A stretch of DNA of 64,000 nt from an uncultured Rubrobacteraceae bacterium (GCA_902806085.1 CADCVH010000001.1:1-64000); one strand, 5' to 3'; positions 24,112-33,212 are shown, counted from the first letter of the stretch. The notes: generated by a model from the letters alone, not told the origin. Numbers and translations are program-made.

Positions 24112-24223
24112 GCCAGCATTCTAGCGCCGGCCCCCGTCGCCGGCTGTGGTGCGCCTCACCCCACGCCCGCGCGCCGGTGGGGTATGGTAGTTCCGTCCCT
24201 GTCGGAGACGCGGAGGAGGACGG

Positions 24224-25099
24224 ATGGCCGGGAACGCGAAGGTGGCCTTGCTCGGGACCGGGATCATGGGCGCCGCGATGGCGCGCAACCTGATCGAAGC
24301 CGGCACGGAGGTCCGCGCCTGGAACCGCTCCCGCGAAAAGGCGCAGCCGCTCGCAAGCGACGGCGCGGCGGTCTTCGAAGACCCCGTGGAGGCCGCGTCC
24401 GGCGCGGACTTCCTGCTCACCATGCTCTCCGACGCCGACGTTATAGAAGGGGTCGTGGGGAACGGCGTCCTTCCGGCGCTGGCGGACGGCGCGGTGTGGC
24501 TCCAGATGAGCACGGTGGGGGAGAGGGGCAACGAGAACCTGGCCCGGCTCGCCGCGGAGAACGACGTCGCCTACGTGGACGCGCCCGTACTGGGGACGAA
24601 GGCGCCGGCCGAGCAGGGGCAGTTGGTCGTGCTGGCCTCCGGGCCGGAGGACGCGCGAAGAAAAAGCGAGCCCGTCTTCGACGCCGTCGGGAGCAAGACG
24701 GTGTGGCTCGGCGAGGCGGGGGAGGGTAGCCGCCTCAAGCTCGTCGTCAACAACTGGATCGTGGGCCTCCTCGGCGTGCTGGCCGAGACGATCTCGTTCG
24801 CCCGGGCCACCGGCGTGGACCCGCAAAAGTTCCTGGAGACGATAGAGGGCGGCCCGCTCGGCCTACCCTACGCCCAGATGAAGGGCGCCATGATGGTCGC
24901 AGAAGACTTCCCGACGAGCTTCTCCGCGAAGCTCGCCCGCAAGGACGCCGGCCTGGTCCTCGACGCCGCCAGGGACAGGGCCCTCGATATGGCCCTGGCC
25001 TCAGCCGTCGCCGCCCGATTCGACGAGGCGATAGAGGCCGGCCACGGCGAAGAAGACATGGCCGCCATCTACCAGGCCGCGAAGCCGAGACAGCAGTAG
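24224..25099 (+). CDS. Beta-hydroxyacid dehydrogenase (3-hydroxyisobutyrate dehydrogenase-like)
   Basis: The 291-residue protein starts at ATG 24224. The Rossmann motif LLGTGIMGAAMARNLIEAG, the substrate segment DAPVLGTKAPAEQGQLVVLA and the catalytic Lys region GSRLKLVVNNWIVGLL are seen, followed by the all-helical C-terminal domain. The family oxidises beta-hydroxyacids such as 3-hydroxyisobutyrate, tartronate semialdehyde or gamma-hydroxybutyrate with NAD(P)+. Substrate is not resolved. Neighbours give no pathway hint. Confidence 0.9.
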   Translation: MAGNAKVALLGTGIMGAAMARNLIEAGTEVRAWNRSREKAQPLASDGAAVFEDPVEAASGADFLLTMLSDADVIEGVVGNGVLPALADGAVWLQMSTVGERGNENLARLAAENDVAYVDAPVLGTKAPAEQGQLVVLASGPEDARRKSEPVFDAVGSKTVWLGEAGEGSRLKLVVNNWIVGLLGVLAETISFARATGVDPQKFLETIEGGPLGLPYAQMKGAMMVAEDFPTSFSAKLARKDAGLVLDAARDRALDMALASAVAARFDEAIEAGHGEEDMAAIYQAAKPRQQ

Positions 25100-25225
25100 A
25101 GGGGCCAAACCGCACCACCAATCCCCCGTCGTACGCGCGACCGGGTCGGCGCTTGTGTCGGAAGTCCTCGCGGCCTTTGTGCCAGTGCTCCCGCCCGAGC
25201 TTGGCCCCCTTCCGCCAACGAAAAA

Positions 25226-25245
25226 GCGGCCCCCGAAGGGGCCGC
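25226..25245 (-). terminator. Intrinsic terminator (UUCG tetraloop)
   Basis: On the minus strand GCGGCCCC-TTCG-GGGGCCGC is followed by TTTTT. An 8-bp stem with a UUCG loop and a T-run is a textbook intrinsic terminator. It lies 24 bases after the stop of the small Arg-rich gene. Confidence 0.9.
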
Positions 25246-25268
25246 CTCGCTTCGAACCCTTCGGCGCT

Positions 25269-25391
25269 TTAGGTGTTGCGGCGGCGCCTGCGACGACGGC
25301 GCCTGTTGCCGCCACCGGAGTTGCTGCCGCCACTGTTGCTGCCGTCCCGGGCGCTGGTCCGGGCCGGGGACATCTGGGTGAACTTGGCCAT
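25269..25391 (-). CDS. Small Arg-rich protein (40 aa)
   Basis: ATG 25391 has AGGAGG eight bases upstream and gives a 40-residue protein: MAKFTQMSPARTSARDGSN, a Ser/Gly/Asn linker, a run of nine to ten Arg and terminal Asn-Thr. The polyarginine tail suggests nucleic-acid binding. A strong terminator follows, which supports a separate gene. A longer in-frame start at 25466 is possible but has a poorer ribosome site. Function unknown. Confidence 0.65.
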   Translation of the reverse strand: MAKFTQMSPARTSARDGSNSGGSNSGGGNRRRRRRRRRNT

Positions 25392-25700
25392 CTTGTTTGC
25401 CTCCTGGGCTTCGTGTTCCTTCAACTTTACGAACCCTATGATGCCGCCCGGACGTTGGGCGGCCATTAGAGCCGGGTGAGGATCCTCTCATCCGCGAAAG
25501 TTCTGGTGACCCGAGGAGGGGAAGGCCGGCAAGCGGCCCGCTTCCGGGGCCGTGGGTCGCTACCGCGCGGCGTTACCCCACGGATTGGGGGGTACGCATA
25601 CGCCGGGTGATCGACGGCGGGGTTTGAGAAACGGTCACCCCGGAGCAACGCGCGGGGGCGCTATAATCCGGGGAGACGAGGCAGACCGAGGAGAATTCGA

Positions 25701-25889
25701 GTGGCTGAGAAGACCGAGATCACCTGGGACCCGGAGGCCGACCGGCGCATAAGACGAAGCCCCTTCCTCATGCGCCGCTTTATCCGCAAGCGCATAGAAG
25801 ACCGCGTCGCCGGACGCGGACGCACCCACGTCACCGAGGCGGACGTGGACGAGAGCGCCGGCATGTACCGGCAGTACCGCTTCAAGTAG
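25701..25889 (+). CDS. Stand-alone PCP_red-type domain protein (62 aa)
   Basis: The 62-residue protein starts at GTG 25701 (GAGGAG upstream; TATAAT at 25672-25677 is a likely -10). ITWDPEADRRIRRSPFLMRR, FIRKRIEDRVAGRG and VTEADVDESAGM follow the PCP_red domain seen at the end of the protochlorophyllide reductase ChlB/BchB subunit: W-x-x-E/D-A, helix, P-F-x-x-R, then I-E...A/V and a final T-x-x-V helix. No chlorophyll genes are present. The same domain occurs three times in the large USP protein at 38482-40842. Confidence 0.75.
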   Translation: MAEKTEITWDPEADRRIRRSPFLMRRFIRKRIEDRVAGRGRTHVTEADVDESAGMYRQYRFK

Positions 25890-26009
25890 GTTTACGGGCT
25901 TCGGGTCTTGCAGGGCCGCCCCGTCCCCGCGGTCGAAACGCCGCGGCCGGTACGGGCGCACCACACCGCTCCGGAAACCTGACGGCTTGGGCCCGAGACC
26001 CGATGCCTC

Positions 26010-26059
26010 AAAAATCCGGGCCGGCGAGGCGTCCTTTTGGCGGACGTTCGCCGACCCGG
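26010..26059 (-). terminator. Terminator of the amino acid ABC operon
   Basis: CCGGG(CCGGCGA)GGCGTCC and its near-complement form a long imperfect hairpin (26016-26059). On the minus strand it is followed by ATTTTTG (26010-26015). It lies about 160 bases after the stop of the ATPase at 26221. The stretch 25890-26220 contains no ordinary gene; a tiny ATG-GAC-TGC-TAA frame near 26098-26109, with AGGAGG upstream, lies in this 3' region. Confidence 0.65.
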
Positions 26060-26220
26060 TCCACGGGCCCGTCGGGGCCCGCAGAAGGTTGTCGACTTAG
26101 CAGTCCATCGGACCCTTTCCTCCTATTCGAGGTGCAACAACCACGGACATAGTATCATCTCTTTCGAAACCCGTGCCAGCCTCCCCGCTACAACTTTCGG
26201 GACATTTCGTCCGGACCGGG

Positions 26221-26973
26221 CTAGAGGCGGCCCGCCTCGATGATGCGGCGGAGAAAGCGCGCCGTGCGCGGGTTCTCCGGCGAAGAGAAGATCCTCTCGG
26301 GCGGGCCCTGTTCCAGAATCCTGCCATCTTCCAGAAAGCACACGCGGTCGGCGATGTCGCGGGCGAAGCCCATCTCGTGGGTCGCTATGAGCATGGTCAT
26401 CCCCTCGTGCGCGAGCTCCCTGATGACCGAGAGGACCTCCGCGACGAGTTCGGGGTCGAGCGCGCTCGTTACCTCGTCCAGGAGCATGATGGAGGGGCGC
26501 ATCGCGAGCGCCCGCACTATCGCCACCCGCTGCTGCTGGCCGCCCGAGAGCCGATCCGGGTACTCGTCCCTCCTGCCCGCCAGGCCGAAGCGTTGCAGGA
26601 GCGAGATGGCCATCTCGTCGGCCGTCTTACGGTCCATCTTGAGCGCTTCGCGGGGGGCGAGCGTGACGTTGCGCAGGACTGTCATGTGGGGGAAGAGGTT
26701 GAAGGACTGGTAGACGATGCCGATGCGCCGGCGGACGCGGTCCGCGTCCACGCCCGCGGCGGTGATCTCCTCGCCCTCCACCACCACGCGTCCCGAGTCC
26801 AGGGGCTCGACCAGGTTGGTGCACCGGAGCAGGGTGGACTTGCCCGAGCCCGAAGCCCCGATCAAGCAGACCACCTCGTGCGGGGCGACCGTGAGGTCGA
26901 TGCCCTTGAGCACCTCGTTCTCCCCGAACGACTTGCGGATGTTCTCCAGGATGAGGGCCGGCGCATCGGTCAC
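26221..26973 (-). CDS. Polar amino acid ABC transporter, ATP-binding protein
   Basis: The 250-residue protein has Walker A GASGSGKST, Q-loop IGIVYQSFNLFPHMTVLRN, signature LSGGQQQRVAI, Walker B IMLLDEVTSALDPEL and H-loop MLIATHEMGFARDIADR. The QSFNLFPH and ALDPELVAEV motifs are typical of GlnQ/HisP-type ATPases. It overlaps the permease by 4 bases and is the last gene of the operon. Confidence 0.94.
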   Translation of the reverse strand: MTDAPALILENIRKSFGENEVLKGIDLTVAPHEVVCLIGASGSGKSTLLRCTNLVEPLDSGRVVVEGEEITAAGVDADRVRRRIGIVYQSFNLFPHMTVLRNVTLAPREALKMDRKTADEMAISLLQRFGLAGRRDEYPDRLSGGQQQRVAIVRALAMRPSIMLLDEVTSALDPELVAEVLSVIRELAHEGMTMLIATHEMGFARDIADRVCFLEDGRILEQGPPERIFSSPENPRTARFLRRIIEAGRL

Positions 26974-27863
26974 GCCAACCCCCCGGCCTGGCGGCGGCGT
27001 TTGTCGCGGGCGATGAGCCGGTCGGTGAAGCGGGCGAGGGGGATGGTGATGAGGACGAAGAGGAGTGCGGCGACCACGTAGCTCGCGTAGTTGAACTGGG
27101 AGGCGCCGTAGATCTGGGCCGCCCTCGCGGCCTCTATGGAGCCCAGCACCGAGACGAGCGCCGTGTCCTTCTGCAGCCCGATAAAGTCGTTGAGCAGCGG
27201 CGGGATCACGCGCCGTATGGCCTGCGGCAGCACGACGAAGCGCAGGGACTGGAAACGGGAGAGGCCCAGGGATCTGGCGGCGGCGTTCTGGCTCTCGTGG
27301 ACGGACTCGATGCCGGCCCTGTACACCTCAGCGACGTAGGCCGAGTAGACGAGGACGAGGGCGATGATGCCGTAGGTGACGTCCGAGAGGTACGAGAAGT
27401 AGGCGATGCCCAGGCCCGGCACGCCGAACCCGATGATGTACAGCACCAGGATCAGGGGAACCCCCCGGAAGACGTCCGTGTAGACGATCGCGACCACCCG
27501 AAACGGGAAAAAGGCAGGCCCCGGTATCCCGCGGACCACCGCGATCACGAGCGCGAAGACCAGGATCAGGACCTCCGAGATCGCGAAGATGTAGACGTTC
27601 AGCAAAAAAGCCCCGAGAACGGAGGGCTCGCCCGGGGTCCCCCGCAGCGACTGCCAGAGGTGGAACGGGCTGAAGAACCTCTCCGCCACGAGCCCGCTCC
27701 CCGGCGCGAGCGCCACGACGAGCGCCACGGCCGCGAAGAACGCGACGGTGCTCACGCTGGAGACGAGCACCGCCCGGTTACCGAGGACCCGGCTCCCCCG
27801 CCCGGAGCCCGCGGGCGTGGACGGCTCCGGGTCGTTTGCAGGTCCGGTCCCCCGGGTCGTCAA
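26970..27863 (-). CDS. Polar amino acid ABC transporter, permease
   Basis: The 297-residue protein has five to six membrane helices and the HisM-type EAA loop EVYRAGIESVHESQNAAARSLG. Upstream are YTDVFRGVPLILVLYIIGFG and the extra N-terminal hydrophobic helix (VSTVAFFAAVALVVALAPGS). Together with the ATPase and the binding protein it completes an importer for a charged or polar amino acid. Confidence 0.92.
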   Translation of the reverse strand: MTTRGTGPANDPEPSTPAGSGRGSRVLGNRAVLVSSVSTVAFFAAVALVVALAPGSGLVAERFFSPFHLWQSLRGTPGEPSVLGAFLLNVYIFAISEVLILVFALVIAVVRGIPGPAFFPFRVVAIVYTDVFRGVPLILVLYIIGFGVPGLGIAYFSYLSDVTYGIIALVLVYSAYVAEVYRAGIESVHESQNAAARSLGLSRFQSLRFVVLPQAIRRVIPPLLNDFIGLQKDTALVSVLGSIEAARAAQIYGASQFNYASYVVAALLFVLITIPLARFTDRLIARDKRRRQAGGLA

Positions 27864-27864
27864 G

Positions 27865-28698
27865 CTACTTCTCTAGGGTTGGGACTTCCAGGTACTGCTG
27901 GAGGTGCTCGTCGCGGAGCTCTTTGAGGGTCCCGTCCCCCTTCATCCTGCGCAGCACCTCGTTTACGCAGCCGACGAGCGGGTTGCCCTCCTCGAAGAGC
28001 ATCCCGAACTCTTCACTACCCGGGTACTGGCCGATGACCTCGGAGTCCCCTATCTCGATGTCGCGCAGGTAGACCGTGGTCACCAGGTCGGTCACGAACG
28101 CGTCGATCTGGCCGCTTTCGAGCGCGCTTCTGGCGTCGTTGGTCGAGTCGTAGACCTTTGCCTGCTCCTCGGGCTCGATGGTCGTGTTCACGAAGTCGAG
28201 CGCCGTGGTGCCGACCTGGGCCCCCAGGCGGTCGTCTTCGAGGTCGGAGAGGCTCTCGGCGTCGGCGGCGGGGGAATCGTTGAGGACGAGGACGCCCTGG
28301 GCGTTCTCGAAGTAGCCGTCGGAGAAGTCCACGACCCGCTCGCGTTCTGGGGTGATGGTGATCTGGTTGATGTCGAAGTCGTAGTCCTTGGCGCCGGGCG
28401 CGTAGGACTTGTTGAATGGCTCGACGACCCACTTTATGGGAAGGTCCATGCGCCTGGCCACTTCGCCGGCGACCTCGCCTTCGTAGCCCCCGTAGCTTTG
28501 CGGATCGCCTTTAAACCACGGCGGGTAGGCGGGTTTGTCCGTCGCGACCGTCAGCGTACCGTCCTCGAAGAGCGGGGGTTTCTCGAGGTCGCAAGAGGCC
28601 TGGCCTTCAGAAGAAGATCCCTCGCTCGTCGCGCCGCCGCAACCGGCCAGGAACAGGCTCGCGGCCAACAACCCGGCCAGCACCATCCGCTCTCTCAC
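27865..28698 (-). CDS. Polar amino acid-binding lipoprotein
   Basis: The 277-residue protein starts at GTG 28698. The signal VRERMVLAGLLAASLFLAGC has lipobox LAGC. The family-3 solute-binding fold follows: GTLTVATDKPAYPPWFKGD, YEGEVAGEVARRMDL, FDINQITITPERERVVDFSD, GAQVGTTALDFV and DAFVTDLVTTVYL. It opens the three-gene operon. The ligand, probably an amino acid, is not determined by sequence. Confidence 0.9.
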   Translation of the reverse strand: MRERMVLAGLLAASLFLAGCGGATSEGSSSEGQASCDLEKPPLFEDGTLTVATDKPAYPPWFKGDPQSYGGYEGEVAGEVARRMDLPIKWVVEPFNKSYAPGAKDYDFDINQITITPERERVVDFSDGYFENAQGVLVLNDSPAADAESLSDLEDDRLGAQVGTTALDFVNTTIEPEEQAKVYDSTNDARSALESGQIDAFVTDLVTTVYLRDIEIGDSEVIGQYPGSEEFGMLFEEGNPLVGCVNEVLRRMKGDGTLKELRDEHLQQYLEVPTLEK

Positions 28699-28824
28699 GC
28701 GCCGACTCCGATCTTCTCTGAAGTATTGTGAGCTTGCCCAACCGTGGGAGCCGGCAGTATAGGGACCGCGCCAAACGGTTTCAATCGTAGGACGCATCCG
28801 GGGCGGCGGCTTATACTTGCGCGG

Positions 28825-30246
28825 GTGAGCGCCGGACCGAGCGAACCTCGACAGGTCGACGTCCGCCTGCTGCTGGCGTTCGTCTGCGCCACGGCCTTCG
28901 CGGTCGTCCTGAACGGTACGATGCTGCCCGTCGCGCTGCCGGAGATCGGGGCCGCGCTGTCGCTTGGTCCCGTGGCCCTCGGTTGGATCATCACCGGCTA
29001 CTTCCTCGTGAACGGGGTCGCCATTCCCTTCTTCGGGCGCCTGGCCGACCTGTACGGGGTGGCCCTGCTCTACGGCGTGGGCCTCGCGACGTTCTTTCTC
29101 GGCTCCGTCGTGTGCGTCCTCGCCCCCGGCTTCGGACTCCTGATGGCGGGCAGGCTCGTGCAGGGCGCGGGCGCCGCCGCGGTGGTCGGCCTCGGCCCGA
29201 CGGCGGTGAGCCTCGTCTTTCCGCCGGAGAGGCGCGGAAGGGCCCTCGGGCTCGTGGGCGCGGCGATCGGGGCCGGCGCCGCCTCCGGCCCCGTCCTCGG
29301 GGGGGTCGTAACCGACCTTTTCGGCTGGCGCGCGCTCTTCGCGGCCGGCGCCCTCTTCGGCGCCCTGGCGCCGTTCGCCTTCAGGGTGCTGCCGAGGGGC
29401 GCCACCTCGCCCGGCGGCCGGTTCGACCTCGCCGGCGGGCTGCTCTTTGCCTTCGCGCTCGGCGGGGCGCTGCTGGCGCTCACGCGGGGGGCCGGGGGCG
29501 GCGTGGGGGATCCCGTCTTTCTCCTCTCCGCCGCGGTTGCGGTCGTTGCGCTGGCCGGTTTCGTGCTCCGCCAGGCGACGGCGCCGGTCCCGTTCGTGCC
29601 GCGGGTGTTGCTCGCGAACCGGGGCTACGTGTGGTTGTGCGTGGCGACGCTGCTGCTGGTCGGCGTGATCATAGCCGTTGAGGTCGCGGTGCCGCTGCCG
29701 CTCGCGCGGCTCAACGGCCTGGGTGCCACGCAGATAGGGCTCGTGCTGTTGCCTTCGGCGCTCCTGACCATCGTCTGGGGGCCCGTGTCCGGTGGGATCG
29801 TGGACCGGCTCGGCGTGGCCGCGCCGACGGCCCTGGGCGCTGCGGCCTGCGTTTTGGCCCTCGTGTTGCTCTCGGGTTTCGGCGTCGGGGGGCCGGTCTG
29901 GGTGACGGGGGCGCTCGTGGCGGTCGTGGGCGCCGGGACCACCCTAGCCAAGATCGCCACCTCCACCGGCGTCTCGCTCGCCGTGCCGGAGGAGAACCTG
30001 CCCTCCGGCATCTCCGTCAACGAGATGGTCTGGATCTCGGGCGCCGGCATCGGCACGGCGCTCGTCTCGGCCGTCGCCGCCGCCCGCGGGGGCACCCCGG
30101 ACCCGATCAACCCCCTCCACGCCGGCCCCGGCGTCGACTACAGCGACGCCTTCCTCTCGCTTGCCGTACCCCTGATCCTGGTCGTGCTGGTCTCGGCCAA
30201 ACTGGAGAGGACCTATCGGAAAGGCCGGCGACGGGGGGCAGCCTGA
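28825..30246 (+). CDS. MFS transporter, DHA2-like (14 helices)
   Basis: The 473-residue protein starts at GTG 28825. Motif C-like and A-like segments are seen: GWIITGYFLVNGVAIPFFGR, LADLYG, RLVQGAGAAAVVGLGPTAVS, PPERRGRALGLVGAAIGAGA and ASGPVLGGVVTDLFGWRALF. DHA2 members are proton-driven drug efflux pumps. It is divergent from the amino acid ABC operon, with about 125 bases between starts. Substrate unknown. Confidence 0.9.
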   Translation: MSAGPSEPRQVDVRLLLAFVCATAFAVVLNGTMLPVALPEIGAALSLGPVALGWIITGYFLVNGVAIPFFGRLADLYGVALLYGVGLATFFLGSVVCVLAPGFGLLMAGRLVQGAGAAAVVGLGPTAVSLVFPPERRGRALGLVGAAIGAGAASGPVLGGVVTDLFGWRALFAAGALFGALAPFAFRVLPRGATSPGGRFDLAGGLLFAFALGGALLALTRGAGGGVGDPVFLLSAAVAVVALAGFVLRQATAPVPFVPRVLLANRGYVWLCVATLLLVGVIIAVEVAVPLPLARLNGLGATQIGLVLLPSALLTIVWGPVSGGIVDRLGVAAPTALGAAACVLALVLLSGFGVGGPVWVTGALVAVVGAGTTLAKIATSTGVSLAVPEENLPSGISVNEMVWISGAGIGTALVSAVAAARGGTPDPINPLHAGPGVDYSDAFLSLAVPLILVVLVSAKLERTYRKGRRRGAA

Positions 30247-30316
30247 TGGTTGCACGGGAGAGGTTTGGGGAAACATCTAGAATATTCGTGGAGACGGCGA
30301 CGGAGGAGAGCGAGAG

Positions 30317-31372
30317 ATGACCGAGGCAGTGCAGAATGAGAGCCCGCTGCGGAGCGACCGCGGCTCGACCACCATCAAGGACACGGTCGTCTCCAAGATC
30401 GCGGGTATGGCCGCCGGGGAGGTGGAGGGCGTTCACATGGGGGGCGGGGCCTCCCGGTCGGCGGGAGGCCTGCTCGAAGGGATAACGGGCTCGGACAGCA
30501 CCACCCGCGGCGTGAGCGTCGAGGTCGGCTCCGTCGAGACGGCCATAGACCTGAAGATGGGCATAGACTACGGCAAGAACATCCTCGGCACCGTCGGCGA
30601 GGTGCGGCAGAAGATCACCGAACGCGTCCAGAACATCACGGGCCTGAAGGTCACCGAGCTCAACGTGACCATAGCCGACGTCATCTTCCCGGACGACGAG
30701 CAAGACGCAGGAAACGGAAGCCAGCAGGGGGCCATCGCGGGTTCCTCCAGGACCGGCCCGGAGTTCGAGACGCGCACGATGCCCAGGAGTGAGCTCCGGC
30801 CCGGCGCCGCCGAGCGCGAGACCACCCCCGTGGAGCCAACCAGCCGGACCTACACGGAGGGCAGCAGCGGCCCGATCCCCGAGGAAGAGGTCCGCGCCGA
30901 GGGCGCGCCCGTCGAGGAGGACGAGGTCCGCTGGATGCGACCCGGCGACGAAGGCACGTCCACAGAGAACACGTCCATAGAGAACACGTCCATAGAGAAC
31001 ACGTCCATAGAGAACACGTCCATAGAGAACACGTCCATAGAGAACACGTCCAGGGAGAGCGCGTCCACGGAGAACACGTCCAGGGAGAGCGCGACCACGG
31101 AGAATACGTCCACGGAGGGCGTGTCCACCGAAGAAGGCGCCACGACATCCGAAAGCGAGGCGTCCGGGGATGAGGCCGGACCGGCGACCGGCGGCACGGG
31201 TGGGACCGGCACAGGGAGCACCGGCACAGGGAGCACCGGAACGACCGGAAGTGGGGATACCGGGGCGACCCGGAGCGGGGACGAGAGGACGCGGGAGATA
31301 GACCGCGAGCGGGTCTCCGAGGTCGAGGAGCGCCGTTCCCGCAGGCGCAGGCGCCGCAGCGAGGAGAGTTAG
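30317..31372 (+). CDS. Asp23/Gls24 family protein with a long repetitive acidic tail
   Basis: The protein has 351 residues. Residues about 18-135 form an Asp23/Gls24 domain: TIKDTVVSKIAGMAAGEVEG, VSVEVGSVETAIDLKMGIDY and EVRQKITERVQNITGLKVTE, then LNVTIADVIFP. The rest is disordered: Glu/Pro-rich, then about twelve ENTSI-like pentapeptides, Gly/Thr/Ser repeats and a basic C-terminus (ERRSRRRRRRSEES). Asp23-like proteins link to cell envelope stress or membrane scaffolds. GAGAGAG precedes ATG 30317. The repeats look like recent slippage. Confidence 0.85.
   Translation: MTEAVQNESPLRSDRGSTTIKDTVVSKIAGMAAGEVEGVHMGGGASRSAGGLLEGITGSDSTTRGVSVEVGSVETAIDLKMGIDYGKNILGTVGEVRQKITERVQNITGLKVTELNVTIADVIFPDDEQDAGNGSQQGAIAGSSRTGPEFETRTMPRSELRPGAAERETTPVEPTSRTYTEGSSGPIPEEEVRAEGAPVEEDEVRWMRPGDEGTSTENTSIENTSIENTSIENTSIENTSIENTSRESASTENTSRESATTENTSTEGVSTEEGATTSESEASGDEAGPATGGTGGTGTGSTGTGSTGTTGSGDTGATRSGDERTREIDRERVSEVEERRSRRRRRRSEES
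30956..31135 (+). repeat. 15-bp coding tandem repeat (about 12 units)
   Basis: Unit ACGTCCATAGAGAAC (Thr-Ser-Ile-Glu-Asn). Five units (30971-31045) are identical; one before and six after are diverged by a few bases, for example ACGTCCAGGGAGAGC. Length stays a multiple of three, so copy changes alter the protein tail without breaking the frame. A separate pair of ACCGGCACAGGGAGC units lies near 31205-31234. Confidence 0.95.
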
Positions 31373-31387
31373 GACCCTTCCTGCCCC

Positions 31388-31885
31388 TTGGCGAAGGACC
31401 TCCTCGGCCCGGACCTGAAGCTCCTCTTCTGCGGGTACAACCCGTCGCTCAGGTCCGGGGCCACGGGCTACCACTACGCCCACCCGGGCAACCGCTTCTG
31501 GCGCGTCCTGCACGCCGCCGGCCTCACCGACCGCCTGCGTAAGCCGGAAGAAGACCGGGCGCTGCTCGAAGAGGGCATCGGCTTCACGAACCTCTGTCCG
31601 CGTCCCACCCGCAGGGCCGACGAGCTCTCGCGGGAGGAGATCCGGGCCGGCGCCGAAGAGCTCAAAGCCACGCTCGAACGCCACGAACCCCGCGCCGTGG
31701 CCTACACGGGCATAGGCGTCTACAAGTGGTTCCGGGCCACCTCGAAGGTCGGGTGGGGCGTGCAGCCGGAGCCCGCCGTGCCCGGCGTGGTGGACGTCGT
31801 CGTGCCCTCGCCCTCGGGCCTCAACCGGATGAGCTTCGATGAGCTCGTCGAGCACTACCGGGCCCTGGTGCCTTTCGTCCGGTGA
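31388..31885 (+). CDS. mug: G/U(T) mismatch-specific DNA glycosylase (Mug)
   Basis: The 165-residue protein starts at TTG 31388. Family motifs are LLFCGYNPSLRSGATGYHYA (active-site GxNPS region with Asn), HPGNRFWRVLHAAGL, FTNLCPRPTRRADELS and the late PSPSGLNRMSFDEL wedge motif. It removes uracil or thymine opposite guanine after deamination, important in GC-rich DNA. It lies 15 bases after the Asp23 gene. Confidence 0.92.
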   Translation: MAKDLLGPDLKLLFCGYNPSLRSGATGYHYAHPGNRFWRVLHAAGLTDRLRKPEEDRALLEEGIGFTNLCPRPTRRADELSREEIRAGAEELKATLERHEPRAVAYTGIGVYKWFRATSKVGWGVQPEPAVPGVVDVVVPSPSGLNRMSFDELVEHYRALVPFVR

Positions 31886-32156
31886 CGACGGCCACAGGAA
31901 AGCCGGAGGGACCTAAAACGTAGAGCACCAAGAGGTTCCCGGCGAGGACCGGTTCGACGGGCCCCCGACTTGGGAGCCCGATGTGGGAGCCCGACGCGAA
32001 GACCGTCGGCGTGTTCTCCGGCAACCAGGCGCCCGCCAGGTGTATCCGGCGCACCAACCTTTCGGGTTCCCGTGCCGGCGTTTGGGGTGGGCGCGGGGCC
32101 GCCCTCGTCATGCTAGGCTGGTCGTGGTTTCGGTGGCTACGTCCCAAGGAGGATCC

Positions 32157-33212
32157 ATGGAGTACCGGCGTCTCGGCCGTTCCGGGCTGTTCGTCTCGTC
32201 TTTGACCCTCGGCACGATGACCTTCGGGGGGGGCGGGTCCTTCAACAAGGTCGGCTCGACCGACGTCGAGGGGGCCACCCGGCAGGTGGACATGTGCCTG
32301 GACGCCGGGGTCAACCTCTTCGACACGGCGGACATCTACTCCTCCGGGGAGTCCGAGGAGATCCTGGGTGCGGCCATCTCCGGCCGCCGCGACCGGCTGC
32401 TGCTGGCGACCAAGGCGCGCATGCCGGTCGGCGACGGCCCCAACGACGCCGGCCTCTCCCGCCACCACATCATCCGCCAGTGCGAGGCGAGCCTGAGGCG
32501 CCTCGGCACCGACTACATCGACCTCTACCAGGCCCACGAGTGGGACGGCGTGACGCCGCTCGAAGAGACCTTGGAAGCCTTCGATTCCCTCGTCCGCTCC
32601 GGCAAGGTCCGCTACGTCGGCTGCTCCAACTACGCCGGCTGGCAGCTCATGAAGGCCCTCGGGGTGGCCGAGCGGCACGGGTACGGGCGGTACGTGAGCC
32701 AGCAGATCCACTACACCCTGGAGGCCCGCGACGCCGAGTACGAGCTCGTCCCCCTATCGCTCGACCAGGACTGCGGCATCCTCGTCTGGAGCCCGCTCGC
32801 GGGCGGCCTGCTCTCGGGCAAGTACCGCCGCGACGAGGACGCCACGGAAGGACGCCACTTCGAGGGCTGGGACGAGCCCCCCATCCGGGACGAGAAGAGG
32901 CTCTACGACATCATAGAGGTTCTCGTCGAGGTCGCCGAAGCCCACAACGTCTCCGCCGCCCAGGTCGCCCTCGCCTGGCTCCTCGGCCGCCCCGGCGTCA
33001 CCTCCATCGTCGTCGGCGCCCGCACCGACGAACAACTCGCGGACAACCTCAAAGCGGCCGACCTGACCCTGACAGAAGACGAGCGCAAACGCCTCGACGA
33101 CGTCAGCGTCCCGCCGCTCATCTACCCCTTCTGGCACCAGCTAAAGACCGCCTCAGACCGCCTCGGCCCGGCCGACATGCCGCTCCTCGGCCCGCGTTTG
33201 GAGAACGGGTAA
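32157..33212 (+). CDS. Aldo/keto reductase, potassium-channel beta/YhdN-like group
   Basis: The 351-residue protein starts at ATG 32157, with AAGGAGG upstream. Motifs are YRRLGRSGLFVSSLTLGTMT, FDTADIYSSGESEE (Asp, Tyr), LLLATKARM (Lys), YIDLYQAHEWDG (His), ILVWSPLAGGLLSGKYRRDE and the NADP-binding IVVGARTDEQLADNL. It differs clearly from the reductase at 8839. Substrate unknown. The 270 bases upstream (31886-32156) hold no convincing gene. Confidence 0.9.
   Translation: MEYRRLGRSGLFVSSLTLGTMTFGGGGSFNKVGSTDVEGATRQVDMCLDAGVNLFDTADIYSSGESEEILGAAISGRRDRLLLATKARMPVGDGPNDAGLSRHHIIRQCEASLRRLGTDYIDLYQAHEWDGVTPLEETLEAFDSLVRSGKVRYVGCSNYAGWQLMKALGVAERHGYGRYVSQQIHYTLEARDAEYELVPLSLDQDCGILVWSPLAGGLLSGKYRRDEDATEGRHFEGWDEPPIRDEKRLYDIIEVLVEVAEAHNVSAAQVALAWLLGRPGVTSIVVGARTDEQLADNLKAADLTLTEDERKRLDDVSVPPLIYPFWHQLKTASDRLGPADMPLLGPRLENG

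Noticed and set aside
30956-31135. CRISPR-like array
   Set aside because: The repeats are 15 bp, contiguous without spacers and in frame within a coding region.
31886-32156. Minus-strand frame with a hydrophobic stretch (LAGNLLVLYVLGPSG)
   Set aside because: No start, ribosome site or family, and it continues antisense into aldo/keto reductase sequence.
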